Positions 53,708-62,309 of a DNA stretch of 64,000 nucleotides are shown piece after piece. The position numbers and the translations under genes were made by a program. The first letter of the stretch is position 1. Each line of letters begins with the position of its first letter. The notes beneath the pieces are model-generated. The model searched no databases. It was given only the letters and a program-made list of their open reading frames with translations, and had not been told where the DNA came from. Source of the DNA: Leclercia adecarboxylata (lineage in GTDB: Bacteria > Pseudomonadota > Gammaproteobacteria > Enterobacterales > Enterobacteriaceae); assembly GCA_901472455.1 (NCBI GenBank), contig LR590464.1:1612001-1676000 (forward strand), read 5' to 3'.

Positions 53708-55532
53708 TTATTTCTCCAGACCATCAGCCAGACCAGTCCCGGTGATCTTCTGGATCATCACCGTGCCAGCCCATGAAATGAGGGCAATCATCAGCACCAC
53801 GGCATTGGCCGCCTGCTGGTAGTTGTAGTCAATCAGGCGCAGGGACCAGGTGGTCAGCACGTCCGTCGCCGGGGTGGCGAGAATGACGAACAGGCTGACC
53901 CCTTTAATCCCTGAGATAAACGGCAGCAGGATCCCGGTCGCCAGCGGTGCGGCCTGAATCGGGATGACGATACGGCGCAGGCGGGCGAACCAGCCGGCAC
54001 CGGCAATACGCGCCGCTTCCTCGGCCTCTTTCCCAAGCTGGGTCATCGCCGCGACGCCGGAGCGGCTGGCATACGGCATTTTTTCGGCAATCAGCGCGAG
54101 GATCAGGATCAACGGGGTGCCATACAGCGCCGGAACCGGTCCGCGGGCCACGGCAAAGAGCGATAAAAAGGCGGCGGCGAAGGCAATACCCGGCACCAGA
54201 TAGGGCAGGAAGGTCAGCTGACGCAGGACGGCGGCGACCCAGCGGAAGTGGCAGCGCAGCACCGCGTAGCCCACCAGCAGGCCCAGCAGGCCGCAGGCGA
54301 GGGACGCCGAGCCAACGATGACCAGGGTGTTCCACACCGTATGCCAGAATTCGGCGCTCAGCAGGATCCCGTTGTGCAGGGCCACGGTGTCAAGGTTGTG
54401 ACCAATCCAGTAATCGAGGGTGAAGTTATCGGCGCTGAAGCGGCCCGGCAGGATCATGACCGTCGACAGGAACAGGGTCAGAAGCGGGATCGCCACCCCC
54501 AGCAGGACGAATGCCAGCGGCAGGGCTGTCGCGACGCTGCGCCAGCGTCCCAGGCTATGGCGGCGTTCCATCACGCCTTTGCCGCCCAGGGTCACGAAGC
54601 GTTTCGCCTCACGCAGCATTTTCATATCCAGCAGCAGGGTCAGCATGCCCATCAGCATGATCACCGCCGCAATCACCGCCGCCACGCCGGACTGGCGCGT
54701 GCCGATGGCTCGGTACAGCCCGGTAGAAAGCGTATCGAAATGCACCGGCAGGCCGAGAATATAGGGCAGGGCGAACTCGCCGATACAGTCAGCAAAAATC
54801 AGCAGGGCGGCGGAGAGCAGCGCGGGGCGCACCAGCGGGATGATAATTTTAAAGGCGATAACCCGGCGGGATGCGCCGAGGACCTGAGCACACTCCTCCA
54901 TCTGGCTGTCCATGCGCTTCAGGGCATTGCCGACAATCAGGATCACCAGCGGGGCGTAATGCAACACCATAATGGTCACAATCGGGAAGTAGCCGTAAGC
55001 CATCCAGTTCGGGGTCTGGATCCCCATCGCCTCCAGCCATCCCGGCTGCCCGCCGATGGCGTGGTTTTTAAAAAAGGGTGCTCCACGCCAGGGCGAAGGT
55101 CCAGGAGGGCAGCATAAAGGGCACGATAAGCAGGGTGGCAAACCACTTGCGGCCGGCGATATCGGTGCGATTGACCAGCCACGCCAGCACAATGCCCACC
55201 ACCAGCGAGATGGCGACGGTGCTCAGCGCCACCGCGAGGGTGTTGAGCAACGGTGTCCAGAGCAGAAGATCGGACATGCGCGAGCTAAGGGTGCGCAGCA
55301 GATAATAAGCGGTGAATGTCCCTTCGGTGGCACCGGTGCGGCCTTCATCGCCGCTCTGCACCAGCAGCGCGTTCAGCAGTACGGAAATGACCGGGGCCAG
55401 GATTATCCAGCTGAACAGACCGAGCAGCAGCACGGCCAGAAGGTTGGCTGGCTCATGACTGATAATCGACAGAGTATGGCGGAGCTTTTGCCACGCGCTG
55501 TGGCGTGGGTGGATATCAGATTGGTATGACAC
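53708..55532 (-). CDS. Fused two-domain ABC permease, FbpB/ThiP-like (frameshifted)
   Basis: About 607 residues with 12 or so membrane segments and two EAA loops (EECAQVLGASRRVIAFKIIIPLV; EEAARIAGAGWFARLRRIVIPI), so one chain forms the whole translocation pathway. The frame breaks where six As at 55070-55075 (plus strand) should be five. Correction joins ALAWSTLF to KNHAIGGQPGW. It is the first gene of the operon, behind an 18-bp palindrome. Confidence 0.9.
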
Positions 55533-55599
55533 ACGTTGACCCCTGGCTGTGAAAGACAGTCAGGAATATATCGAGGCAATGTTACATTTTTGCTAAAAG

Positions 55600-55617
55600 T
55601 TTGCACATATGTGCAAA
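55600..55617. promoter_or_regulatory. 18-bp perfect palindrome upstream of the ABC/phosphatase operon
   Basis: TTTGCACATATGTGCAAA lies 68 bp upstream of the permease start. It is the only strong palindrome in the upstream region and is the probable operator for the LacI protein at the 3' end of the operon. Confidence 0.65.
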
Positions 55618-55712
55618 AAAAGTGCGGGGGCGTGTAAAACCGGAACATTATCAAATTCTTCACTTCTCCTCTTTACATAGCGCGCAGAGATGTTTATAGT
55701 GCGCCTCACTTT

Positions 55713-55800
55713 GGAAGCGTGGCCGAGCGGTTGAAGGCACCGGTCTTGAAAACCGGCGACCCGAAAGGGTTCTAGAGTTCGAATCTCTACGCTTCCGCCA
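55713..55800 (+). tRNA. serT: tRNA-Ser (UGA anticodon), copy 2
   Basis: 88-nt class II tRNA with anticodon TGA, a long variable arm, a normal seven-base T loop (TTCGAAT) and encoded CCA. It is identical to copy 1 except for the single extra T there. The promoter region (TTTACA...TTTATAGT and a GC-rich discriminator) is also similar, so promoter, gene and terminator have been duplicated as a unit. Confidence 0.97.
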
Positions 55801-55807
55801 AATTTGA

Positions 55808-55842
55808 AAAACCCTGCGATAGCAATATCGCAGGGTTTTTTG
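55808..55842 (+). terminator. Terminator of tRNA-Ser copy 2
   Basis: AACCCTGCGATA-GCAA-TATCGCAGGGTT stem followed by TTTT, nearly the same hairpin as after copy 1 with a compensated base pair change at the stem base. Confidence 0.88.
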
Positions 55843-55979
55843 CTTTTGCGGTTTATAGCAGAAATGGGCGTCTATGAAGCATCGTCGTGCAGTCTGCGAT
55901 TCACTGCCATTGAGTGAACGTTGAATACGTTTTTCACTGGCCTTGCGAGAAAATACCCTGACGATGCTCAGGTGTCCAT

Positions 55980-57086
55980 TTAGCTTATTTTAATGTCATC
56001 CAGATTGAGATCTTCCTCTTCATTATCGTTGTTGATAATAACATCGCGAGGAACGTCTTTTTTGATAACGGCATAAACAGTGGCTGTTACAACTATATTG
56101 ACCAGCAAGGCCATAATACCCGCCACAGGATTCGACATGGTAGGGATCATCAGCACGCCGCCAAAAGGTACTGTCGCATCCGCACCATATACCATGGTAA
56201 CCGCACCCCCACACGCGCCACCGATGGCCGCCGCAGTAATGCCACGAACGATATCATTCATTACTATAGGTATAGAGCCTTCAACAATGTTCACGACCCC
56301 CATAGGTACCGCCGATTTCAACATCTCGATCTCTTCGTTATTGTAGATATTCTTGCGAAGAAGTTTGGCGATAAAAAATGCAAGCCCTAAACCGATAGGT
56401 GTTGCCGTGTTAACGAGCTGAAGGGCAGTAATAGGCTCATTGATACCCTGCGCCTGAAGCGTTAAAACAAATGCGAAGCAGGTTTTATTGATCGGCCCGC
56501 CAAAATCAATAATACATAACGCCCCAATAACCGCCCCTAAGAGTAAATTAGATGACGTCCCCATACTTCTCAGGAAGGAGGTGAGTGCATCGGTGAAAAT
56601 ACCAATAGGCGTACCGATGATATAGACCATGATCAGGGCACTGATAATGGAGGCAAAAAATGGCACAATCAATGTCGGCATTAACCCCCTGGCCCAGGCC
56701 GGGACGTTAACATTTTTTATAATTGCCAGAGCAATATAGCCGGAGATGTAACCCCCAATCATGCCGCCGATGAAACCGGCACCAATGGTGTTAGCCGCCA
56801 GACCGACAACAAAACCCGGTGCAATACCAGGCTTGCCCGCGATCGAGCCGGAAATACCGATGGCAATCACGACGGGTAAAAGTCCGAGCGCTTTGGCCCC
56901 CAGGGTGGCTAAGGCCTGCCACAGATCAAACTGGCCCGGCACTAATGCGTCCTGAACCGTACCCCCAAGACCCATACCGATAGCAATAATAAATCCAGCA
57001 GCACAGACAATGGGAATCAAGTATGAGATAGCCGTCAGCAAATGTCCTTTAGGATTTGCTGCTTTCCATATTTCTTTTATATTCAT
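55980..57086 (-). CDS. PTS fructose-family EIIC membrane component
   Basis: 368-residue permease of the fructose/mannitol PTS superfamily with about nine membrane segments. Family loops include GKPGIAPGFVVGLAANTIGAGFIGGMIGGYISGY and DFGGPINKTCFAF, which contains the conserved GGPxNK substrate site. EIIB and EIIA are separate genes upstream in the operon, as in Frw/Frv-type systems. The C-terminal tail is acidic (NEEEDLNLDD). The frame is intact. Confidence 0.93.
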   Translation of the reverse strand: MNIKEIWKAANPKGHLLTAISYLIPIVCAAGFIIAIGMGLGGTVQDALVPGQFDLWQALATLGAKALGLLPVVIAIGISGSIAGKPGIAPGFVVGLAANTIGAGFIGGMIGGYISGYIALAIIKNVNVPAWARGLMPTLIVPFFASIISALIMVYIIGTPIGIFTDALTSFLRSMGTSSNLLLGAVIGALCIIDFGGPINKTCFAFVLTLQAQGINEPITALQLVNTATPIGLGLAFFIAKLLRKNIYNNEEIEMLKSAVPMGVVNIVEGSIPIVMNDIVRGITAAAIGGACGGAVTMVYGADATVPFGGVLMIPTMSNPVAGIMALLVNIVVTATVYAVIKKDVPRDVIINNDNEEEDLNLDDIKIS

Positions 57087-57129
57087 ACATTATGTCCTTT
57101 CTTTCAGACAGGATACGCACAGATAAAAA

Positions 57130-57441
57130 TTATGAATTAACTAATTCAGTAAGTTTTTCAATAAGCTTATTCGGCGACTTAACGGCCATTTCGGTAGGGA
57201 CTTTTACGACTTTCTTTCCGCCAAAACGTTCTTCACCAGACACTTTCACATCGGCGGCTAACAGGACGATATCGGCCTGGGCAATCTCCTCGGCGGTTAA
57301 TGCGTTCTCGATACCAATAGTGCCTTGCGTTTCAATTTTGACATTGTGTCCGGCTTTTTTTGCTGCAATTTCAATTTTCTTTTGCGCGATATAAGTATGT
57401 GCAATGCCAACAGTACAAGCTGTAATTCCGACAATATTCAT
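57130..57441 (-). CDS. PTS fructose-family EIIB component
   Basis: 103 residues. The phosphorylated cysteine lies in GITACTVGIAHTYIAQ (about residue 9), the Fru-family EIIB signature. It receives phosphate from the EIIA at 57497 and passes it to the sugar bound to the EIIC at 55980. Gaps are 43 and 55 bp to the neighbours. The frame is intact. Confidence 0.94.
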   Translation of the reverse strand: MNIVGITACTVGIAHTYIAQKKIEIAAKKAGHNVKIETQGTIGIENALTAEEIAQADIVLLAADVKVSGEERFGGKKVVKVPTEMAVKSPNKLIEKLTELVNS

Positions 57442-57496
57442 AACGGTTCTCCAGGAGTGACTTTATTGCCATGCTATGGCAGAGGTGATAATGACG

Positions 57497-57967
57497 TTAA
57501 GCGCTAGCGCTTTCGTTTTCAGCATTCAACAGATCGATGATTTTCTGGGGATCATTTTCTTGCAGTAACTTTTCAATTATCTCCTCATCGGCCAGAGAGC
57601 CTGAAACCTGGGATAAGAGTCGGATGTGCGTGGCATTTTGATCCACCAGACAGACCGCAAATAAGATAATGCAGCGGACATCGCTACCATCCATCGTTTC
57701 CCAGGGGATTTCATATTGGGTTCGTCCCATCGCCAGGGCAGTGCGGGCAACGCCTGAGGATTTACCATGCGGGATGGCAATATGATTTTCGAAACCCGTG
57801 GACCCTTGCTCCTCGCGCAACCAAACATCCTTCAGAAAATCTTCTTTATTAATGACAGCCCCATCCTGCACCAATAAATCAGTTAATTCTTCAATGGCTT
57901 CTTCTTTACTTTTAGCCATCATGTTTAATTTGATGTTCTTTACATTAAGTACATTCGAAATATCCAT
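57497..57967 (-). CDS. PTS fructose-family EIIA component
   Basis: 156 residues of the mannitol/fructose EIIA (PtsN-like) fold. The phosphorylated histidine is in NHIAIPHGKS (about residue 68). It is the first gene of the second PTS in the operon, 234 bp after the epimerase gene. The frame is intact. Confidence 0.93.
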   Translation of the reverse strand: MDISNVLNVKNIKLNMMAKSKEEAIEELTDLLVQDGAVINKEDFLKDVWLREEQGSTGFENHIAIPHGKSSGVARTALAMGRTQYEIPWETMDGSDVRCIILFAVCLVDQNATHIRLLSQVSGSLADEEIIEKLLQENDPQKIIDLLNAENESASA

Positions 57968-58201
57968 AATTATCCTTCGTTAATATAAATTTATGCCTGG
58001 GCAGCCGGGTAAACGGCGTTAGCTAAAAGTAGGGGCAAAGCAATACCTGCCGTGGGGCAAGGTGTTAAAGGAAACGCCAGAAATAACAGGGTTACAGCAC
58101 CCTCAACCGTATCAATCAAGGGCGAGGACAAAGAGCCAGACCGGTTACATAGACTCTTTGCCCTGCGCTATGGCTCAATACGGCTGAGTGCGCTGCAATT
58201 T
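57968..58201. other. Intergenic region inside the dual-PTS cluster
   Basis: 234 bp between the epimerase stop and the fructose-type EIIA start. It is long enough for an internal promoter. It has an imperfect inverted repeat (GGACAAAGAG near 58127 and CTCTTTGCCC near 58151) that may be an attenuator or REP-like relic, and a GTTAGCTAA half-operator-like motif near 58019. Confidence 0.4.
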
Positions 58202-58879
58202 TCAGGCAGCGACTTCGCGCTGGTAAATATCGACCATTTTATCCCAGGCCTCGCTGACATTATCCGCCAGAGAGAACAGGCCCGAGGTTCCTACAATAAA
58301 GACGTCCACGCCGGACCGGGAGATGACATTGAAGGTTTTCTCGTTGCAGGAGCCGTCAATCTCGGTCAGGTAGTGGTAACCATTCTCCTCGCGCATGGCA
58401 ATCAGTTGCTTGATTTTATTCAGTGATTCTGGAATAAATTTCTGCCCCGCATAGCCTGGATCCACCGACATCACGGTCACTTTATCCAGCAGGTGGGCGT
58501 ACTCTTTAATTGCATCCGCCGGGGTAGCCGGGTTTAACACCACGCCACAACGACGGCCCGCATCTTTAATTTGGTTCAGCAGACGGAAGATTTTGTTATT
58601 CGCCGTCTCCGGGTGGAAACTGATAATATCGGCCCCTGCATCAATGCACATGGGAATGATATCTTCCGGGTGATTCACCATCAGATGTACATCAATAGGG
58701 ACATCGGTAATTTTCTTCAGGTTTTCGATAAAGAACGGTGACAGCGTAATGTTCTTCACATAGCTGCCGTCCATAATATCGACGTGGTAAAAATCAGCCC
58801 GGCTGTTCATGGCCGTAATTTGTTCTCTGAACTGCGTTAAATCCATACACATTAACGAGGGCGAAAATTTAGCCGCCAT
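58202..58879 (-). CDS. Allulose-6-phosphate/ribulose-phosphate 3-epimerase (AlsE-like)
   Basis: 225-residue TIM barrel. Metal and catalytic residues are in SPSLMCMDL, HVDIMDGSYVKN, DVHLMV, MSVDPGYAGQKF and EIDGSCNEKT, with the phosphate-binding loop FIVGTSGLF. Overall it is closer to D-allulose-6-phosphate 3-epimerase AlsE than to Rpe (SLMCMD, NLTLSPFF-like NITLSPFF). A strong ribosome site (AGGAGGTGAAGT) precedes it. It converts the sugar phosphate made by one of the flanking PTS to a central intermediate. Confidence 0.9.
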   Translation of the reverse strand: MAAKFSPSLMCMDLTQFREQITAMNSRADFYHVDIMDGSYVKNITLSPFFIENLKKITDVPIDVHLMVNHPEDIIPMCIDAGADIISFHPETANNKIFRLLNQIKDAGRRCGVVLNPATPADAIKEYAHLLDKVTVMSVDPGYAGQKFIPESLNKIKQLIAMREENGYHYLTEIDGSCNEKTFNVISRSGVDVFIVGTSGLFSLADNVSEAWDKMVDIYQREVAA

Positions 58880-58901
58880 ACTTCACCTCCTGAAGAATTA
58901 A

Positions 58902-60163
58902 TTAGTTAAACAGTGATACGACATGCCCGAGAATGATGCCCACAACGCCGAAGTCCGCATCGCCAAAGGTCGTGGATGCAAAGCCAAGGTCGCCCATGAG
59001 AGGCAGCAAAATCGCAGGCAAAATGAGATCAGCAGACCGTGAGCGAAAGCACCCACCACCGCACCGCGACGACCGCCGCAGATGTTGCCGTAAACGCCCG
59101 CCGTCGCGCCGCAGAAGAAGTGCGGCACCAGGCCGGGAACGATGACGCTTAAACCAAACAGTGGGCACAGGAACATACTCACCAGGCCGGCGGCGAAGCT
59201 TGACAGAAATCCGACGATCACCGCGTTCGGGGCAAACGGAAAGACGGTAGGGCAGTCGAGGGCCGGTTTAGCGTCTTTTACCAGCTTGTCGGCGATGCCT
59301 TTAAAGGCCGGAACAATTTCGGCAATAATCATGCGAACACCCGCAAGGATGATCCACACGCCTGCCGCGAAGGTCAGAGACTGGATAATGGCGAAGATAA
59401 TAAAGTTCTGACCGCCGCTGATGCTGGACTCAACAAAGGTTTTGCCTGCAACCAGCACCAGAATCACGAACAGGATCATCATCGTCAGTGAGATGGCGAC
59501 CGAGGAGTCACGCAGGAAGTTCAGGGATTTCGGGACCTTCAGCTCTTCAATCGACGGGCTGCCTTTACCGATCGCTTTCCCCACCAGCGCCGACAGCAGA
59601 TAGCCGGTTGAACCAAAGTGCCCCAGCGCCAGGTCATCAGTGCCTGTTATTTTGCGTGTGAACGGCTGCAGAATGGCCGGCGAGACCACCATCATGATGC
59701 CGAGGATCACTGCCCCCACCAGTACCACCCAAAACGGCGACAGACCGCCAACGGAGAGGATTACCGCCAGCATCGCCGACATATAGAGCGTGTGGTGCCC
59801 CGTCAGGAAGATGTATTTCAGCGGTGTGATACGGGCAAGGACAATGTTAAACAGCATCCCCAGCACCATAATCATTGCCGTGGCGGTGCCGTAGTTTTTC
59901 TGCGCCAGCGCCGCCATCGCGTCGGTATTGGGTACGACCCCCTGAATATGGAATGAATGCTCAAACAGCTGGCTAAAGGTTGTTAACGTCGTCGCGACGA
60001 TCGCCGCCCCGGATGTTAATATCACAAAACCCATAATGGTTTTGAGGGTTCCGGAAATAACCTCAGAAAACGCTTTTTTCTGTAATAATAAGCCAATCAG
60101 GGAAAACAGACCGACCAGTATGGCGGGTGTACCCAACACATCATGAATAATAAACTGCAGCAT
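58902..60163 (-). CDS. PTS ascorbate-family EIIC (UlaA/SgaT-like; frameshifted near the end)
   Basis: About 420-residue permease with some 11 membrane segments. Family stretches are NTDAMAALAQKNYGTATAMIM, TGHHTLYMSAMLA and GFLSSFAAGLVSMFLCPLFG. The four As at 59020-59023 (plus strand) should probably be five. Correction restores LISFLPAILLPLMGDLGFASTTFGDADFGVVG and the end HVVSLFN. It partners with the small EIIB and EIIA genes just upstream. Confidence 0.92.
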
Positions 60164-60194
60164 AGAATGACTCCGTAAGGCCGCAAATAATTAA

Positions 60195-60463
60195 TCAGAG
60201 ATTTTCCGAGAGAATTTCTTTGATTTTATTGTTATCCAGCAGATTAGATAAACCAAATACCTGGGCAGAATGGCCGGACAGATGTTCCGCAATATCCCGG
60301 GCGCTAAGAATAATATCGGCCAGTTTCGCTTTTTGCCGATGTCAGATCGGTATGGGAAACTTCTGCTTCTTTATTCAGCTCTTTAATGATTTTTTTTCAC
60401 GTTCATTTCAACGATAAAACTGCTGCCTAACCCGTTACCACACACAATCAGAACCTTTTTCAT
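60195..60463 (-). CDS. PTS ascorbate/lactose-like EIIB (UlaB type; two frameshifts)
   Basis: From ATG 60463, MKKVLIVCGNGLGSSFIVEMN carries the phospho-cysteine in the VCGNGLGSS loop. Two extra As (A-run near 60391-60398 and AAAAAGCG near 60333) break the frame. Correction gives 88 residues ending KIKEILSENL. The unbroken pieces are too short to be noticed as genes. It sits between EIIA (8 bp) and EIIC (31 bp). Confidence 0.88.
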
Positions 60464-60471
60464 CTTTACCT

Positions 60472-60912
60472 CTATCCCTTTATAACGCGTTGAATTTCTT
60501 CAGTTGATGATGCTTTCAGCAGCGCTGAGAGTCGTTCATCATCGCTAAAAATGTCCGCCAGAGCGGTAATCATATTGATGTGCTCATCTCCCGAAAGTGC
60601 GCACAACATAATCACAACGTAAACAGGGTCATTCTCTTCTGCGTCAAAAGAAACGCCTTGTTTAATATGTAAAAGCGATAACCCGTTTTTAATTGCGCCT
60701 TGTTCCGGGCGAGCATGAGGCATCGCCAGGCCAGGGGCTAAAACATAATAAGGCCCCAATTCCTGATGGCTGTTAAAAATGGCGTCAATATAAGCTTCGG
60801 TCATCGTCTCTTTCGCCAGTAAGGGCTGAGCAGATAACCTAATGGCCTGTTTCCAGTCGCTGACTGAATCCACAATCTGGATATTTTCTGCAGGTAACCA
60901 GGTCGTAATCAT
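60472..60912 (-). CDS. PTS ascorbate-family EIIA (UlaC type)
   Basis: 146-residue PtsN/UlaC-like EIIA with the active histidine in GLAMPHARPEQG (about residue 67). It is the first gene of the minus-strand operon and probably phosphorylates the adjacent EIIB. The upstream region carries two LacI-type operator-like palindromes. The frame is intact. Confidence 0.92.
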   Translation of the reverse strand: MITTWLPAENIQIVDSVSDWKQAIRLSAQPLLAKETMTEAYIDAIFNSHQELGPYYVLAPGLAMPHARPEQGAIKNGLSLLHIKQGVSFDAEENDPVYVVIMLCALSGDEHINMITALADIFSDDERLSALLKASSTEEIQRVIKG

Positions 60913-60987
60913 AAATACCCCGATGCGTTGAAAGTGAGTTTACTATAGTGGAATGCCTTTGTGGCTTACCGTGATCTTGCTCTCAAA

Positions 60988-60999
60988 GTTAGCGCTAAC
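60988..60999. promoter_or_regulatory. Operator-like palindrome 1 (GTTAGCGCTAAC)
   Basis: A perfect 12-bp palindrome with the central GCGC typical of GntR/LacI-family operators, 76 bp upstream of the EIIA start in the divergent region. Confidence 0.65.
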
Positions 61000-61022
61000 A
61001 TGGCTGGAATGTTAAAATTCTT

Positions 61023-61034
61023 GTTACCGCTAAC
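61023..61034. promoter_or_regulatory. Operator-like site 2 (GTTACCGCTAAC)
   Basis: Differs from site 1 at one base and is 35 bp away centre to centre. It is closer to the divergent regulator gene. Confidence 0.6.
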
Positions 61035-61133
61035 TTTATTAACGATACTGCTCATTACTTTGCAGTTGGGCAATGCGCAAAACGGTAAACATCATTTACA
61101 ATGGCTGCCCAGCCAGGCGAAAGGAGGACATCA

Positions 61134-62196
61134 GTGCACACGTTAGATGCGGACGATAGCGCGAGAGAAAAACGCAGGAAAAACACCGGTAAAATTACGC
61201 TCGCTGAAGTTGCAAAACTGGTCGGCGTGAGCACGATGACCGTGTCACGCGCGTTACGTATGCCTGAGAAAGTGAATCCTGAACTGCGCACCCCGTATTG
61301 AAGCGGCGGTGAGCGAGCCTGGGCTATGTACCCAACCTGCAGGCCGCAGTCTGGCCTCTGCTGACTCCCGCCTGGTGATGGGCGTGGTGCCTGCTTTTTC
61401 CGCCCCGGGTTTTCTGGCCGTCTCCGAAACGCTGCAGACCGTACTCGCGACGCAGGGCTATAGCATGATGTTTATCGAGTCCGGGCAGGGGGGGCAGAGT
61501 GAAGAAAACGCGTTTGCGCAAATGCTCGCCTACAACCCGGCGGCGATCATTCAATTCAATATTGATAACATCAGCAGCTGTTCGCAGATGATAAGTAACA
61601 CCGGCGTGCCGGTGGTTGAGATCGGTGCCATTAATCGCGATGCAGGCTGGGTCAGCATTGGCGTTGACTACGCTGCGGCCATTAAAAAGCTGGTCAGATC
61701 GCTTGCAGAGGCCGGATATAAAAATATCGGCCTGCTTTGCACCGCCTCCAATAACATTATGTTCCGCCAGGTTCTGAGCGGTTGGAACAGCGCGATGCTC
61801 TCGGTTAACCACTCCCCACATCGGGTGGTGACTTCTCACCTGCCAGCCGGGATTACGACCGGTTTAAACCTGCTGGGGGATATCCGTATTACCTGGCCTG
61901 AGCTGGATGCGCTGATCTGCACTTCGGATGAAATTGCCTGCGGCTGCATTATGGCTTGCCACGGCGCGGGGCAAAAAGTGCCTGACACCCTGGCACTGGC
62001 AAGCCTGAGTGGGAGTACCCTCGCCGCAGTGTGCTCTCCGGCTCTGACTGCGGTGGAATTTCCGTGGAGTGAAACGGGGACGGTCGCAGGAAAAACCTTG
62101 CTGGATCTCCTGGATGGCAAATCGACAGATAAAGCCATTGAGTTACCCTCAACCCTGCAAATTCGCGCCAGCACCCGCAAGCCATCATCCCGGTAA
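61134..62196 (+). CDS. LacI/GntR-type regulator of the dual-PTS operon (three indels)
   Basis: GTG start at 61134 behind AAGGAGG. Helix-turn-helix ITLAEVAKLVGVSTMTVSRALR (about residues 20-41), then GntR-like RIEAAVSELGYVPNLQA after correction, and an effector domain (IGVDYAAAIKKLVRSLAEAGY; CTSDEIACGCIMACHGAG). Extra Cs near 61292 and 61318 and a missing A near 61342 disturb the hinge region only. The corrected length is 353 residues. It is divergent from the PTS operon. Confidence 0.88.
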
Positions 62197-62210
62197 AATC
62201 GCTTTGATGA

Positions 62211-62237
62211 GTTACCCTGCCGAATAGGGCAGGGTAA
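62211..62237. terminator. Terminator between the regulator and the reductase
   Basis: GTTACCCTGCC-GAATA-GGCAGGGTAAC stem between convergent genes, with TTTC on the plus side. Confidence 0.75.
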
Positions 62238-62309
62238 CTTTCAATCACTGGCCATCCCCCGGCGCAATGCGTCTGAGCCGCGGGTTGACCTCAGCAACAC
62301 GATCAGGAC

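Larger units (their letters stand above)
36047..55712. mobile_element. Accessory island bracketed by duplicated tRNA-Ser genes
   Basis: A direct repeat of promoter, tRNA-Ser(UGA) and terminator flanks about 19.7 kb of genes not found at this place in E. coli, where hya genes follow serT. The composition is patchy: about one third G+C by eye at 46.6-48.9 kb, much higher in the porin and ABC/phosphatase genes. No integrase, transposase or phage gene is visible, so it cannot be called an active element. Tandem tRNA duplication with later insertion, or an island that lost its integrase, are both possible. Confidence 0.55.

Noticed and set aside
54248..55117. 289-codon QH-rich open frame opposite the ABC permease
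   Set aside because: Composition (runs of Q, H, R, D) is typical of an antisense reading of hydrophobic membrane segments.
57499..57512. 14-bp palindrome AAGCGCTAGCGCTT
   Set aside because: It falls in the last codons of the fructose-type EIIA gene (Ser-Ala-Ser-Ala-stop) and can be explained by coding repetition.
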